64,000 bases of DNA, taken from positions 18,861-82,860 of the forward strand of contig JAXJYC010000063.1 in NCBI GenBank assembly GCA_036307185.1, given 5' to 3'. The notes beneath the pieces are model-generated. The model searched no databases. It saw nothing but the letters and a program-made list of their open reading frames with translations, and was not told the origin of the DNA. Origin of the DNA: SVEL01 sp017381055 (GTDB lineage Bacteria; Bacillota; Clostridia; Lachnospirales; Lachnospiraceae). This document shows, piece by piece, positions 51,511-60,685 of the stretch. Numbering within the stretch: position 1 is the first letter of the stretch; each line of letters starts with the position of its first letter. The translations under genes and the position numbers were made by a program.

Positions 51511-52311
51511 TTGAATATAAAATTTGAAAATTCGTTTGAATTGTTGAGTCAAGAGGAATGGAATACTTATTTAGCAGAAGAAAATATTGATTCAATTTAT
51601 GTTAACAAGGAAACTTTTGGTGCCTATAGTGACAGAATTATGATGTATTCTATTTTGATGGAGGAGATAGATGCCTTAAATAATAAGGTGGGGAGTATTA
51701 AGATTTCGTATGCGTTATGCAGACATTATTATGATAAGGGGATACCAGACAACCCCTTTTATATCTCACCAGGAAAAAGTGGACAATCTGTACAATATTT
51801 TCCAGAATTTGAGGAAGAACACTGGATGAGACATTATTGGTTTAATCATTTTTCGGACGCAGTGTATATGAAATTATTTTCAGTATGGGATAGTGTGACA
51901 GAAATACTTGACACATTTTACGGTATGGGTATTGATAAAAATATGCGATTCAAATTTAGAGTTATGGATAAGTTAAAAGAGATTAATCCTGCTCTGTGGG
52001 GATTTTTAAAAAACGATGTTTTGGGTGCTGATATTTATCAGACAGCAGAACAGTACAGAAATTCTTTTGCACATTATTCTGGACCGTCATCTGTTTCAAA
52101 TAGCTATAAGATAGAGCGTAACAAGGAGATGACATTTCCTGAGATGCAGGAAGATGGCTCTGTAAAGATGGTTACTAAAAAAGTGACTGCGTTCTCTTGC
52201 GGAGTGGGTGAATATACTTACGTGGAAAATATAATGAATAATCTGCTTGAATTTTCGAAATTTACAGGAGATTCTATTCAGAAAATGCTAGTAGATATGG
52301 TCAGTAGATAG
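51511..52311 (+). CDS. HEPN-like protein (Cthe_2314 family)
   Basis: A TTG start is preceded by AGGGAGG at optimal distance. The 266-residue protein is helical and contains YRNSFAHYSG, which matches the HEPN RNase motif R-x4-H, and WFNHFSDAVYMKLFSVWDSV typical of the Cthe_2314 HEPN family. HEPN proteins are commonly RNases in defence and toxin-antitoxin systems. It immediately follows the Thoeris pair, so it may be an accessory or an independent effector. Confidence 0.72.
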   Translation: MNIKFENSFELLSQEEWNTYLAEENIDSIYVNKETFGAYSDRIMMYSILMEEIDALNNKVGSIKISYALCRHYYDKGIPDNPFYISPGKSGQSVQYFPEFEEEHWMRHYWFNHFSDAVYMKLFSVWDSVTEILDTFYGMGIDKNMRFKFRVMDKLKEINPALWGFLKNDVLGADIYQTAEQYRNSFAHYSGPSSVSNSYKIERNKEMTFPEMQEDGSVKMVTKKVTAFSCGVGEYTYVENIMNNLLEFSKFTGDSIQKMLVDMVSR

Positions 52312-52351
52312 GTGTTAAAGTACAGTGATGCTGCTAGACGGAGGTGCATAT

Positions 52352-53509
52352 ATGAATATATATATTAAGTTAATAATAGGAGCGGCGGTATTTGACATGA
52401 TTTTGTATTGGGTTAAATATCAAATGTATTATCGCGTTTTATGGCTCTGTAAATACACAAGAATTCGGTATGTATCTGCATTAGAATATTTACTGTATGA
52501 AATTCAGGCAATGAGCAGAAAAATACCATTTTTGTTGATTAAATGTAATGAATATGACATGAATGATGCTGATACAGAGATTAGACAAGCAATGTGGAAG
52601 GGAGAAAAGCTTCTGATAGCATTAGAATATTTTCTAGCTCTTCTTCATAAAGTGGTTGGACTAAGAATAATTTATGTTGTATGTCTGCTAATATATGTTT
52701 GGACACGATTTGAGCAGCAAATTATAAACGTTTTAATGGGGATATTTGATAATCTAATTGTAGTGGATTATATTGCGTTGTTTCAAAGTATATATGATTA
52801 TATTTGGGCGAATGGAAGTGGAATTCTTGTTGCGATAATAATAACTCTAATAGTTTATATCCATTATCTTAAAGATAAGCACAGTCGGTATGTCATAGAA
52901 AATATTTGGAATGATGATACAGTACGACAAAATCAGGAAGTTGCCAAGGCTCAAAAAAATATTAAAACGCATATAGTTGAGCTTTATAAGAAGTTGGTTG
53001 ACAATATGCGTGAATTGAAGTGTGTAATTGATAAGATGGATAGGTGGTATAAATATGATAGAAAAGTACCTTTAGATGTAGATAGCGTACAGTTTGATGA
53101 ATACGAAGGTATCGTAAAAGATATAAAAGAAGAAATAAGAGGCATTGAAGATAATGAAGGAATGCCTCTTTACTTGGAATTCAATCAAAAGATATGGTGG
53201 CAGTTATATCAATTATCTCTTACAAGCTCTGATGATAAATTCTACCACATATTGGGGATTAGTAATTGTGATAAAAAATCCTTAGAGCGTGTCTTGAAAG
53301 ATGAGACTATAAATGAAGAAAATTATAGAGACAAAAGGAAACTGTTGATGATGTATTGGGTTGATGCAATTGCTTGTCTTAATGGAATAGAAAGGTACCT
53401 AAAGTATATTAAGAAGCGAGAACGAAAATTTACAAAGATAAATAAAAAATTGTCTAAGGTTGGAGCAGTACGAGAAACTTTGGAAAATGTAAAAGCAAAT
53501 GTAGAGTAA
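52352..53509 (+). CDS. membrane protein with long helical C-terminal region
   Basis: GGAGG sits seven bases before the ATG at 52352. The 385-residue protein has membrane segments at about 5-22, 103-121 and 155-175 (GSGILVAIIITLIVYIHYL). A charged helical cytosolic part follows (EVAKAQKNIKTHIVELYKKL, then RELKCVIDKMDRWYKYDRKV). I recognise no family. It is about 40 bases after the HEPN gene and probably in the same transcript. It could be a membrane partner of the Thoeris/HEPN module. Confidence 0.65.
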   Translation: MNIYIKLIIGAAVFDMILYWVKYQMYYRVLWLCKYTRIRYVSALEYLLYEIQAMSRKIPFLLIKCNEYDMNDADTEIRQAMWKGEKLLIALEYFLALLHKVVGLRIIYVVCLLIYVWTRFEQQIINVLMGIFDNLIVVDYIALFQSIYDYIWANGSGILVAIIITLIVYIHYLKDKHSRYVIENIWNDDTVRQNQEVAKAQKNIKTHIVELYKKLVDNMRELKCVIDKMDRWYKYDRKVPLDVDSVQFDEYEGIVKDIKEEIRGIEDNEGMPLYLEFNQKIWWQLYQLSLTSSDDKFYHILGISNCDKKSLERVLKDETINEENYRDKRKLLMMYWVDAIACLNGIERYLKYIKKRERKFTKINKKLSKVGAVRETLENVKANVE

Positions 53510-53525
53510 GAAATGATTAGTATAG

Positions 53526-53562
53526 CCTGATATATGTAATATACATGTATCAGGTTATTTTT
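53526..53562 (+). terminator. terminator before the MazF-like gene
   Basis: CCTGATATATGTA and its near-complement TACATGTATCAGG form a hairpin followed by TTATTTTT. It ends the Thoeris-associated transcript. Confidence 0.8.
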
Positions 53563-53719
53563 ACTACAGAACAATGAACGTAAAAACTATTTCAAACAAA
53601 ATGCTTGACATATAACTTACGTTGTGGTAATTTATAACCATAAAGACGGAACGTCAAATATATTTCGGAACACAGAATGAAAGTAACTTTACAAGACTGA
53701 TAGAAGGAGGTATAATAAG

Positions 53720-54058
53720 ATGTGTAAAATTGGAGATATTTACATGGCTACGTTAGATACGGATTCAGAAGGAAGTTTACAATCAGGAATAAGACCTGTT
53801 TTAATTGTATCGAATGATAAAGCAAATGAGTTTTCACCAGTCATTACAATTATTCCAATTACCAGTAGGCTGGGAAAGAAAAGATTACCTACTCATGTTT
53901 ATATGACAAGTTGTGGATTGACTAGACCGAGCATAGCATTGGCTGAACAGATTACTTCCATCAATAAGTCTCGATTAACAAAGAAAGTGGGTAGTATCAA
54001 ACAGACTATTTACGAAGAACAGATAAAGAACGCTATTGAAGTTCAGTTGAGCATGTAG
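53720..54058 (+). CDS. PemK/MazF-like endoribonuclease toxin
   Basis: The 112-residue protein starts after AGGAGG. GDIYMATLDTDSEGSLQSGI, then RPVLIVSND, PVITIIPITSRL and GLTRPSIALAEQITSINK show the PemK/MazF beta-barrel pattern. MazF proteins cleave single-stranded RNA. No antitoxin gene is adjacent. Instead the gene leads directly into the restriction-modification cluster, so an antitoxin, if present, is elsewhere or the protein has another role. A -35-like TTGACA occurs near 53605. Confidence 0.82.
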   Translation: MCKIGDIYMATLDTDSEGSLQSGIRPVLIVSNDKANEFSPVITIIPITSRLGKKRLPTHVYMTSCGLTRPSIALAEQITSINKSRLTKKVGSIKQTIYEEQIKNAIEVQLSM

Positions 54059-54069
54059 GAGGAAGCGGA

Positions 54070-54654
54070 ATGAGATTAGAAGATATTGCAAATGTGATTG
54101 CAGGACAGATTATGACAAGAGTAACTGATGAAAACAATGAAGGCGAAAGCGTACAGGTATTGGTTCCTAAGGCTATTGCAGATGGAATTATTGTAAAAGA
54201 AGACTTAGGAAAAGCTGTCTTATCAAAATCAGTTGATGAAGATAAGTATACTAAGGAGGGAGATGTGGTTATCAAGCTATCTACACCGTATGACGCAGCA
54301 TATGTAACAGCAGAAGATGCGGGGATTGTTATACCATCATTTTGTGCAACAATTAGAATTACAAAAGAAAATCTGATGGATGCAAAGTATTTATCAGCAT
54401 TCCTTAATACAAGCTATGTAAGAAATCAGCTTACAGCTAAGGTGGTTGGTTCTACTAGACCAATGATAAAGATAACAGATGTTAGAGCATTAGAAATCCC
54501 GAAAGTATCTATGCAGGATATGAGAGATATTGGAGAAGCGTATATGTTAAGTGGCATGAAGAAAGCAACACTGCTTGAAATGATTGCAACCGAAAGTAAG
54601 CTTATGGAGAATATTGTGTTGGCAAGCATCAAGGAGGGAATGAGTAATGAATAA
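54070..54654 (+). CDS. half-size type I restriction specificity subunit
   Basis: The 194-residue protein has one target-recognition domain followed by a helical conserved region. It includes AKYLSAFLNTSYVRNQ (one residue before is D), KVVGSTRPMIKITDVRALEI and IPKVSMQDMRDIGE. This is about half of an ordinary HsdS. Its RBS AGGAGG overlaps the end of the MazF-like gene. It overlaps the following methyltransferase-like gene by eight bases. Half-S proteins dimerise to recognise a site; the partner here is likely the atypical M subunit. Confidence 0.8.
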   Translation: MRLEDIANVIAGQIMTRVTDENNEGESVQVLVPKAIADGIIVKEDLGKAVLSKSVDEDKYTKEGDVVIKLSTPYDAAYVTAEDAGIVIPSFCATIRITKENLMDAKYLSAFLNTSYVRNQLTAKVVGSTRPMIKITDVRALEIPKVSMQDMRDIGEAYMLSGMKKATLLEMIATESKLMENIVLASIKEGMSNE

Positions 54655-56011
54655 GAAAATCGTAGAGAGATTATGGCTGGTAGCGAATAAAGTTCGAGGT
54701 GCCTTTGAAATATCGGAACTGTGCAAAGTTATGATATATACATTGTTTTTTAAGTATATCGAGATAAAGAAGAAACAAGAAGAAAGTGATGACGTATTGT
54801 CAGTGTATGATGAAAGATTTTCTTTGGGATATCTTTCGTTGACATATGGAAGAATGGTTGATGCATATAACCTTGCAAATTATATTGCAGAAGTAGAAAG
54901 AGAACTTGGTCTTGAAAGTAATATTGTTGCGGATGAAATTAGACGATTACTTGAAAAAGCGGATGATGATACAGTAAAGATTATTTTTGCAACAGTTGAC
55001 CAGATAGGTTTAGAAAGCAATGAACAGTTGTATGATATAGCAGTAATGCTTATGAATAAGTTGGCATATACAAGTGGTAAAATAAGCGGTGAAGCATTTT
55101 CCAATGTGTCGCTCAGTAAATTAGAGACCAGATTATTGGACTGTAAAGAAGGTATGCTGGTATATGACGGGTTCTGTGGATGTGGATTATCTGCTAACGA
55201 AGTGGCTGATAATAAAGGTACGGTTTATCTGCAAGATATGAATGTGAGTACTTTGGCTCTTGCTACAGTAATTACTTTGCTGAAAGGAAATAAAATAGGT
55301 GGTATTAGATGTGGTGATTCACAGTTAAATCCATTATCAGATGCAAAATATGACAGAATTGTATGTGAACCTCCATTTTCGATGAAGTATAGTAATGATT
55401 ATTTCATAACTATGCCGCAAGGAAATTGTATCTATCAGGGAAGTTTGGATAGTGAGAGTTTAGCTTTGCGGCACTGCCTTGCTCATTTGAAGAGAGATGG
55501 TATTGCAGTTGTGTTAGTACCGATGAGTTTTCTTTTCAAATCTGGCAGAGGAGCAGAAATCAGAGAAAAGCTAGTTGTAGATAAGTATATTGATACTATT
55601 ATTGAATTACCACCTGGTATTTTACCAAATACAGGAGTGGCAACAGCACTTTTAGTATTTAAAAATAAAAGACCTGATGATTCGATTTATTTGATAAATG
55701 CAAAAGAGTTCTTTGTTAAGGTTGATAGAAACCAGATTGTAATAAGTGATGAGAATATTGATAGAATCGTTGAATTGTACCAAAGCAGAGAATCGGTTGA
55801 AGGTGTTTCACATAATACATCCATCGAAGAAATTGCAACGAACGGATTTAATTTATGCACAACACAGTATGTAACATTAAGTTTAGAAGGCACGATTATG
55901 ATTGAAGATACTACAGTATACGTACAGAAGTATGACCAGCTTGTTAGTCAGCTTGCGGAAATAGACAAGCAGTTAGGAGCAGTACGTAGCAGATTTACAA
56001 AGGAGGCCTGA
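54647..56011 (+). CDS. atypical HsdM-like N6-adenine methyltransferase
   Basis: The 454-residue protein has an HsdM N-terminal helical domain. A methyltransferase core follows, with motif I VYDGFCGCGLSANEVA and motif IV CEPPFSMKY. The latter has E241 where N6-methylases have Asn/Asp/Ser (N/D-PP-F/Y). The C-terminus is a coiled coil (YDQLVSQLAEIDKQ). The changed motif IV suggests reduced or lost activity, so it may act as a structural or regulatory subunit with the half-S protein. AAGGAGGGAATG precedes the start; hsdR follows after two bases. Confidence 0.8.
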   Translation: MNKKIVERLWLVANKVRGAFEISELCKVMIYTLFFKYIEIKKKQEESDDVLSVYDERFSLGYLSLTYGRMVDAYNLANYIAEVERELGLESNIVADEIRRLLEKADDDTVKIIFATVDQIGLESNEQLYDIAVMLMNKLAYTSGKISGEAFSNVSLSKLETRLLDCKEGMLVYDGFCGCGLSANEVADNKGTVYLQDMNVSTLALATVITLLKGNKIGGIRCGDSQLNPLSDAKYDRIVCEPPFSMKYSNDYFITMPQGNCIYQGSLDSESLALRHCLAHLKRDGIAVVLVPMSFLFKSGRGAEIREKLVVDKYIDTIIELPPGILPNTGVATALLVFKNKRPDDSIYLINAKEFFVKVDRNQIVISDENIDRIVELYQSRESVEGVSHNTSIEEIATNGFNLCTTQYVTLSLEGTIMIEDTTVYVQKYDQLVSQLAEIDKQLGAVRSRFTKEA

Positions 56012-56013
56012 GA

Positions 56014-59000
56014 ATGAGTAATTTTACTTTCCTTGAAACTCATTGGAGCGATTTAGCAAGATTAGGTGACTTGTCTGAGAAATACGTTTACTCAGACCCG
56101 AACACATCTGTCATTAAGCAGGGGATGTTAGCTGAAGTAATGGTAAAATACATGCTTGCCTATGATGGAATTGAAGAACCTAAGTATGATAATACTCATG
56201 CAAACCGTATCCGTTTGTTGAAAAAGAATGATTTGTTGCCTTTTGAGATTAATAATACGTTGTATATTTTGAGAAAAGACCGAAATGATGCAGCTCATAA
56301 TGGTGCTGATGAAGGTGAAAGAGCATTAAGTAATTTGCCACTGTTGTATGAGCTTTGTGTGTGGTATATGCAGACATATGGTGACCATAGTTATAATCCA
56401 GTAGGTTATGTGCAACCTGTGGATATCAGTATCAGTCTTGATGAATTAGAGCAAGAAAACCGTGAACTGGAAGAACGTAATAAAACATTACTTCTTGAAT
56501 TACAGCAGATTAAGAAAGCTGGTAAAGCTGACAGTGCCCGTAGAGCAATTGCTTATAGTAAGGCTGCTAATGTGAAACTATCGGAAGCACAGACTAGAGA
56601 ACTGATTGATGAACAGCTTCGTAAGGTTGGTTGGGAAGCTGATACAGAGGAGATTCGTTATTCCAAAGGTACTAGACCAACAAAGGGGAAGAATCTTGCA
56701 ATAGCAGAATGGCCTACTGATTCTAAGACTGGTAATAATGGATATGCAGATTATGCTTTATTTATCGGTGAAAAGATGGTCGGTATCATTGAAGCAAAAA
56801 GAAAACATAGCAATGTGTCTTCGGTTCTTGATGGTCAGTGCAAGGATTACGCAAAGATGATTAAGAAGGAACACGACCAGTATGTCATTGGTCAGTATGG
56901 AGATTATAAAGTTCCGTTCCTTTTTGCTACCAATGGCAGGGATTATATCAAACAATATGAGGAAATGTCAGGTATTTGGTTCTTAGATACTAGACAGCAG
57001 TTTAATACTTCTAAGGCATTATCTGGATGGCCTAGTCCGCAAGGAATGGAGCAGGATTTGGAAAGAGATATTGCAGAAGCTGATAAGAAGTTGGCAGCTA
57101 CAGGCTATGAATTGTTACAGGACCCGAATGGTTTAGGACTTCGTTATTATCAGATTGAAGCGATTCAGGCGGCGGAAGCAGCGATTGCAGAACATAAAAA
57201 CACAGCGTTACTTGCTATGGCTACAGGAACTGGTAAGACAAGAACAGTGCTTGGTATGATATATAGATTCTTATCAGCTAAGAGATTTAAGAGAATTCTG
57301 TATCTGGTAGATAGAACGGCTCTTGGTGACCAGACTATGGATACTTTTAAAGAAGTAAAGCTGGAAGATTTAAAGACATTAAATAAATTGTATGATATCA
57401 AAGACCTTGGGGAAAAGGATTTTGAGAAAGATACTCGTGTGCATATTGCTACGGTTCAGAGCTTAGTAAAGCGTATTCTCTACAATGAATCTGACACCGC
57501 TATGGGTGTATCTGATTACGATTGTATCATTGTAGATGAAGCTCACCGTGGATATGTGTTGGATAAGGAAATGGGTGAGGATGAATCCCTTTATCGTAAT
57601 CAGGATGACTTCCGCAGTAAGTACAGAGCAGTTATTGATTATTTTGATGCTGTTAAAATTGCCCTTACTGCTACACCAGCCCTTCATACAACAGAGATTT
57701 TTGGTAAGCCTGTATATTCTTATGATTACCGTACGGCAGTAGTAGATGGATATTTGGTAGACCATGATGCACCACATATTATTAAGACAAAACTTAGTGA
57801 AGAAGGTATCGTGTTTGAAGCAGGAAGTACAGCACCTATATATGATCCTGTAACTAATACTATACTTAATAGTGAAGAGTTAGAGGACGATTTAAAATTT
57901 GAAATAGAAGATTTTAATCGTAAGGTTGTTACTAAGGGATTTAATGAGACAGTTCTTGCCGAGATTGCAAAGGATATTGACCCTAATGAAAAGGGCAAAA
58001 CTCTTATTTTTGCGGTAGATGATGCTCATGCTGATATGATAACTAAGATATTAAAAGATTATTATTCAGAGCAAGGAATTAGCGAAGAAGCTGTTATGAA
58101 GATTACAGGTTCTATTGAGAATGGTAATCCTGTAAAGATTAAGGAAGCAATACGTAGATTTAAGAATGAAACATATCCTAATATTGTTGTTACAGTAGAT
58201 TTGTTAACAACTGGTATTGATGTTAGAGAGATTGTTAATCTGGTATTTTTGCGTAGAATACGTTCAAGAATACTGTTTGAACAGATGCTTGGACGAGCTA
58301 CAAGACTTTGTCCAGAGATAGGAAAGACTCATTTTGAAATTTATGATGCAGTAGGAGTTTATAAAGCATTAGAGCCAGTTTCGAATATGAAACCTATAGT
58401 AGTAAATCCAACAGCTACATTTGATGATTTAGTAGATGGTATTGATAGCTTAGAAACAGATAAAGCAAGAAGAAATCAAGTAGATATCATTATTACTAAG
58501 ATACTTAGAAACAAAAATAAGATGACGGATGAGCATAGAGAACACTTTAAGTCATTAGCTGGTGGAGAGACTCCAGAGAGTTTTGTTGAGGCTCTTCGAA
58601 ATATGCCTATTGATCAGGCGGTAGAAACTGTTAAAAAGAGTCGTGAGGCATTTAATTATGTTCATGGAGTTCATCAGGAAAGACCTAAGTTTATTAGCGA
58701 TGCTAAAGATGAAGTGACTAGTCACGAAAGAGGTTATGGTGATGCGTCTAAGCCAGAGGATTACTTAAGAGAGTTCCGTGAGTTTATTGATACTCATATG
58801 AATGAAATAGCAGCGCTTAATATAGTTGCAACAAGACCTAGTGAGCTTACGAGACAAGCCTTAAAAGAGCTTAAACTAGCATTAGATCGTAATAATTTCA
58901 AGGAAGAATGGTTGAAGTCAGCTTGGCGTGAAATGACTAATGAGGATATCGCTGCTGATATTATTAGCTTTATTCGTCAGAAGAGTTTAGGTGATGCTTT

Positions 59001-59253
59001 AATAAGTAAGGATGAAAGAATTCATACAGCAATTATTAAAACTAAAAAAGCACATCCGGAACTCAGCAAGGTACAGTTAAACTGGTTAGACCGTATTGAA
59101 GCTTATTTATTAAAAGAGGTGGTACTGAATAAAGAATCATTTGAAGCACCTCAGTTTAAGATAAAAGGCGGATATCCAGCGGTTGATAAAGCCTTCGGAA
59201 ATAAGTTAGATGCATTCATTGATGAAATCAATGGATATATGTATACAGCATAA
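56014..59253 (+). CDS. hsdR: type I restriction enzyme R subunit
   Basis: AAGGAGG precedes this 1079-residue protein. A DUF4145-like N-terminal region (YVYSDPNTSVIKQGMLAEVM) is followed by a coiled coil, then an HSDR_N nuclease domain (about 195-310) with GYADYALFIGEKMVGIIEAK. The translocase motifs are Walker A MATGTGKTRTVL, DEAH in DEAHRGY, and helicase motif VI QMLGRATRLCPE. HsdR cleaves unmodified DNA after ATP-driven translocation. It is the main restriction enzyme of the locus. Confidence 0.95.
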   Translation: MSNFTFLETHWSDLARLGDLSEKYVYSDPNTSVIKQGMLAEVMVKYMLAYDGIEEPKYDNTHANRIRLLKKNDLLPFEINNTLYILRKDRNDAAHNGADEGERALSNLPLLYELCVWYMQTYGDHSYNPVGYVQPVDISISLDELEQENRELEERNKTLLLELQQIKKAGKADSARRAIAYSKAANVKLSEAQTRELIDEQLRKVGWEADTEEIRYSKGTRPTKGKNLAIAEWPTDSKTGNNGYADYALFIGEKMVGIIEAKRKHSNVSSVLDGQCKDYAKMIKKEHDQYVIGQYGDYKVPFLFATNGRDYIKQYEEMSGIWFLDTRQQFNTSKALSGWPSPQGMEQDLERDIAEADKKLAATGYELLQDPNGLGLRYYQIEAIQAAEAAIAEHKNTALLAMATGTGKTRTVLGMIYRFLSAKRFKRILYLVDRTALGDQTMDTFKEVKLEDLKTLNKLYDIKDLGEKDFEKDTRVHIATVQSLVKRILYNESDTAMGVSDYDCIIVDEAHRGYVLDKEMGEDESLYRNQDDFRSKYRAVIDYFDAVKIALTATPALHTTEIFGKPVYSYDYRTAVVDGYLVDHDAPHIIKTKLSEEGIVFEAGSTAPIYDPVTNTILNSEELEDDLKFEIEDFNRKVVTKGFNETVLAEIAKDIDPNEKGKTLIFAVDDAHADMITKILKDYYSEQGISEEAVMKITGSIENGNPVKIKEAIRRFKNETYPNIVVTVDLLTTGIDVREIVNLVFLRRIRSRILFEQMLGRATRLCPEIGKTHFEIYDAVGVYKALEPVSNMKPIVVNPTATFDDLVDGIDSLETDKARRNQVDIIITKILRNKNKMTDEHREHFKSLAGGETPESFVEALRNMPIDQAVETVKKSREAFNYVHGVHQERPKFISDAKDEVTSHERGYGDASKPEDYLREFREFIDTHMNEIAALNIVATRPSELTRQALKELKLALDRNNFKEEWLKSAWREMTNEDIAADIISFIRQKSLGDALISKDERIHTAIIKTKKAHPELSKVQLNWLDRIEAYLLKEVVLNKESFEAPQFKIKGGYPAVDKAFGNKLDAFIDEINGYMYTA

Positions 59254-59268
59254 GGAGAGAACTAAATT

Positions 59269-60684
59269 ATGACAAATGCAGAAATTGTATCAAAGTTATG
59301 GAATCTTTGTAACGTACTTCGTGATGATGGTATTACTTATCACCAGTACGTAACAGAGCTTACTTACATTTTATTCTTAAAAATGGCTAAGGAAACAGGA
59401 GCAGAAAAAAATATACCAGAGGGTTACCGTTGGGATGACCTTAAAGTAAAAGAAGGTATGGGCCTTAAGAGATTTTATGATGGTTTACTTCGTGAACTTG
59501 GCGAGAACTGTACTGGTAGAGTACAGGAAATCTATCAGGGAGCAAGAAGTAATATTGAAGAACCTGCTAACCTTAAGAAAATCATTACAAATATTGATGA
59601 ATTAGACTGGTATTCTGCTAAGGAAGAAGGTCTTGGTAATTTATATGAAGGTCTGTTAGAGAAGAATGCTAACGAGAAGAAGTCTGGTGCGGGCCAATAC
59701 TTCACGCCTAGAGTACTTATTGATGTAATGACAGAGCTTATTGCACCACAGCCAGGGGAAAGATGTAATGACCCAGCATGTGGTACATTTGGATTCATGA
59801 TTGCTGCTGATAGATATGTAAAAGACCATACCAACGATTTATTCGATTTATCGGAGGAAGAAGGTTTATTCCAGCAGAAAGAAGCATTTACTGGTGGTGA
59901 GCTTGTACATGAAACACATAGATTAGCTCTTATGAATGCTATGCTCCATGATATCGAAGGTAAGATATATTTATGTGATACGCTATCAAATCAAGGTAAG
60001 GTTATGAATGGTTTTGATGTAGTACTTACTAATCCGCCATTCGGTACTAAGAAAGGTGGAGAACGTGCTAATCGTGATGACTTCACATTCCAGACAAGCA
60101 ATAAGCAGTTAAACTTCTTACAGCACATTTATCGTTCACTTCGAAATGATACTGGTACTGCAAGAGCAGCGGTGGTATTACCTGATAATGTATTATTTGC
60201 TGATGGTGAAGGTGAGAGAATCAGAGCTGACCTTATGGATAAGTGTAATCTTCATACGGTACTTCGTCTTCCTACAGGTATTTTCTATGCTCAGGGCGTA
60301 AAGACTAATGTATTATTCTTTACAAGAGGTACAACAGATAGGGACAATACCAATGAAGTATGGTTCTATGACCTTAGAACTAATATGCCTTCCTTTGGTA
60401 AAACAAATCCATTAAAATATGAGCATTTCAAGGATTTCATGACCGCATATACAGCAGAAGACCGTCATGTTGTACAAGATGAAAGATGGAACGTATTTAC
60501 AAGAGAAGAGCTTGGTGGTTCATTAGATAAAGGTTTAATTCGTGATGATTCCGTATTAGATTACGATGACTTACCAGACCCTATTGAAAGTGGTGAAGAA
60601 TGTATTGCACAGCTTGAAGAAGCCGTAGACCTTCTTATGAGTGTTGTAAAAGAGCTTAAGTCTCTGGAAAGTTCAGAGGTGTAA
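59269..60684 (+). CDS. hsdM: type I restriction-modification methyltransferase HsdM
   Basis: The 471-residue N6-adenine methyltransferase starts after AAGGAGAG. The N-terminal helical domain is followed by AGQYFTPRVLIDVMTELI, motif I DPACGTFGFMIAA and motif IV LTNPPFGTKKG, all canonical. The C-terminal ends in the usual coiled part. In contrast to the upstream HsdM-like gene, the catalytic motifs are intact. With hsdR and hsdS it makes the working type I enzyme. Confidence 0.96.
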   Translation: MTNAEIVSKLWNLCNVLRDDGITYHQYVTELTYILFLKMAKETGAEKNIPEGYRWDDLKVKEGMGLKRFYDGLLRELGENCTGRVQEIYQGARSNIEEPANLKKIITNIDELDWYSAKEEGLGNLYEGLLEKNANEKKSGAGQYFTPRVLIDVMTELIAPQPGERCNDPACGTFGFMIAADRYVKDHTNDLFDLSEEEGLFQQKEAFTGGELVHETHRLALMNAMLHDIEGKIYLCDTLSNQGKVMNGFDVVLTNPPFGTKKGGERANRDDFTFQTSNKQLNFLQHIYRSLRNDTGTARAAVVLPDNVLFADGEGERIRADLMDKCNLHTVLRLPTGIFYAQGVKTNVLFFTRGTTDRDNTNEVWFYDLRTNMPSFGKTNPLKYEHFKDFMTAYTAEDRHVVQDERWNVFTREELGGSLDKGLIRDDSVLDYDDLPDPIESGEECIAQLEEAVDLLMSVVKELKSLESSEV

Positions 60685-60685
60685 T

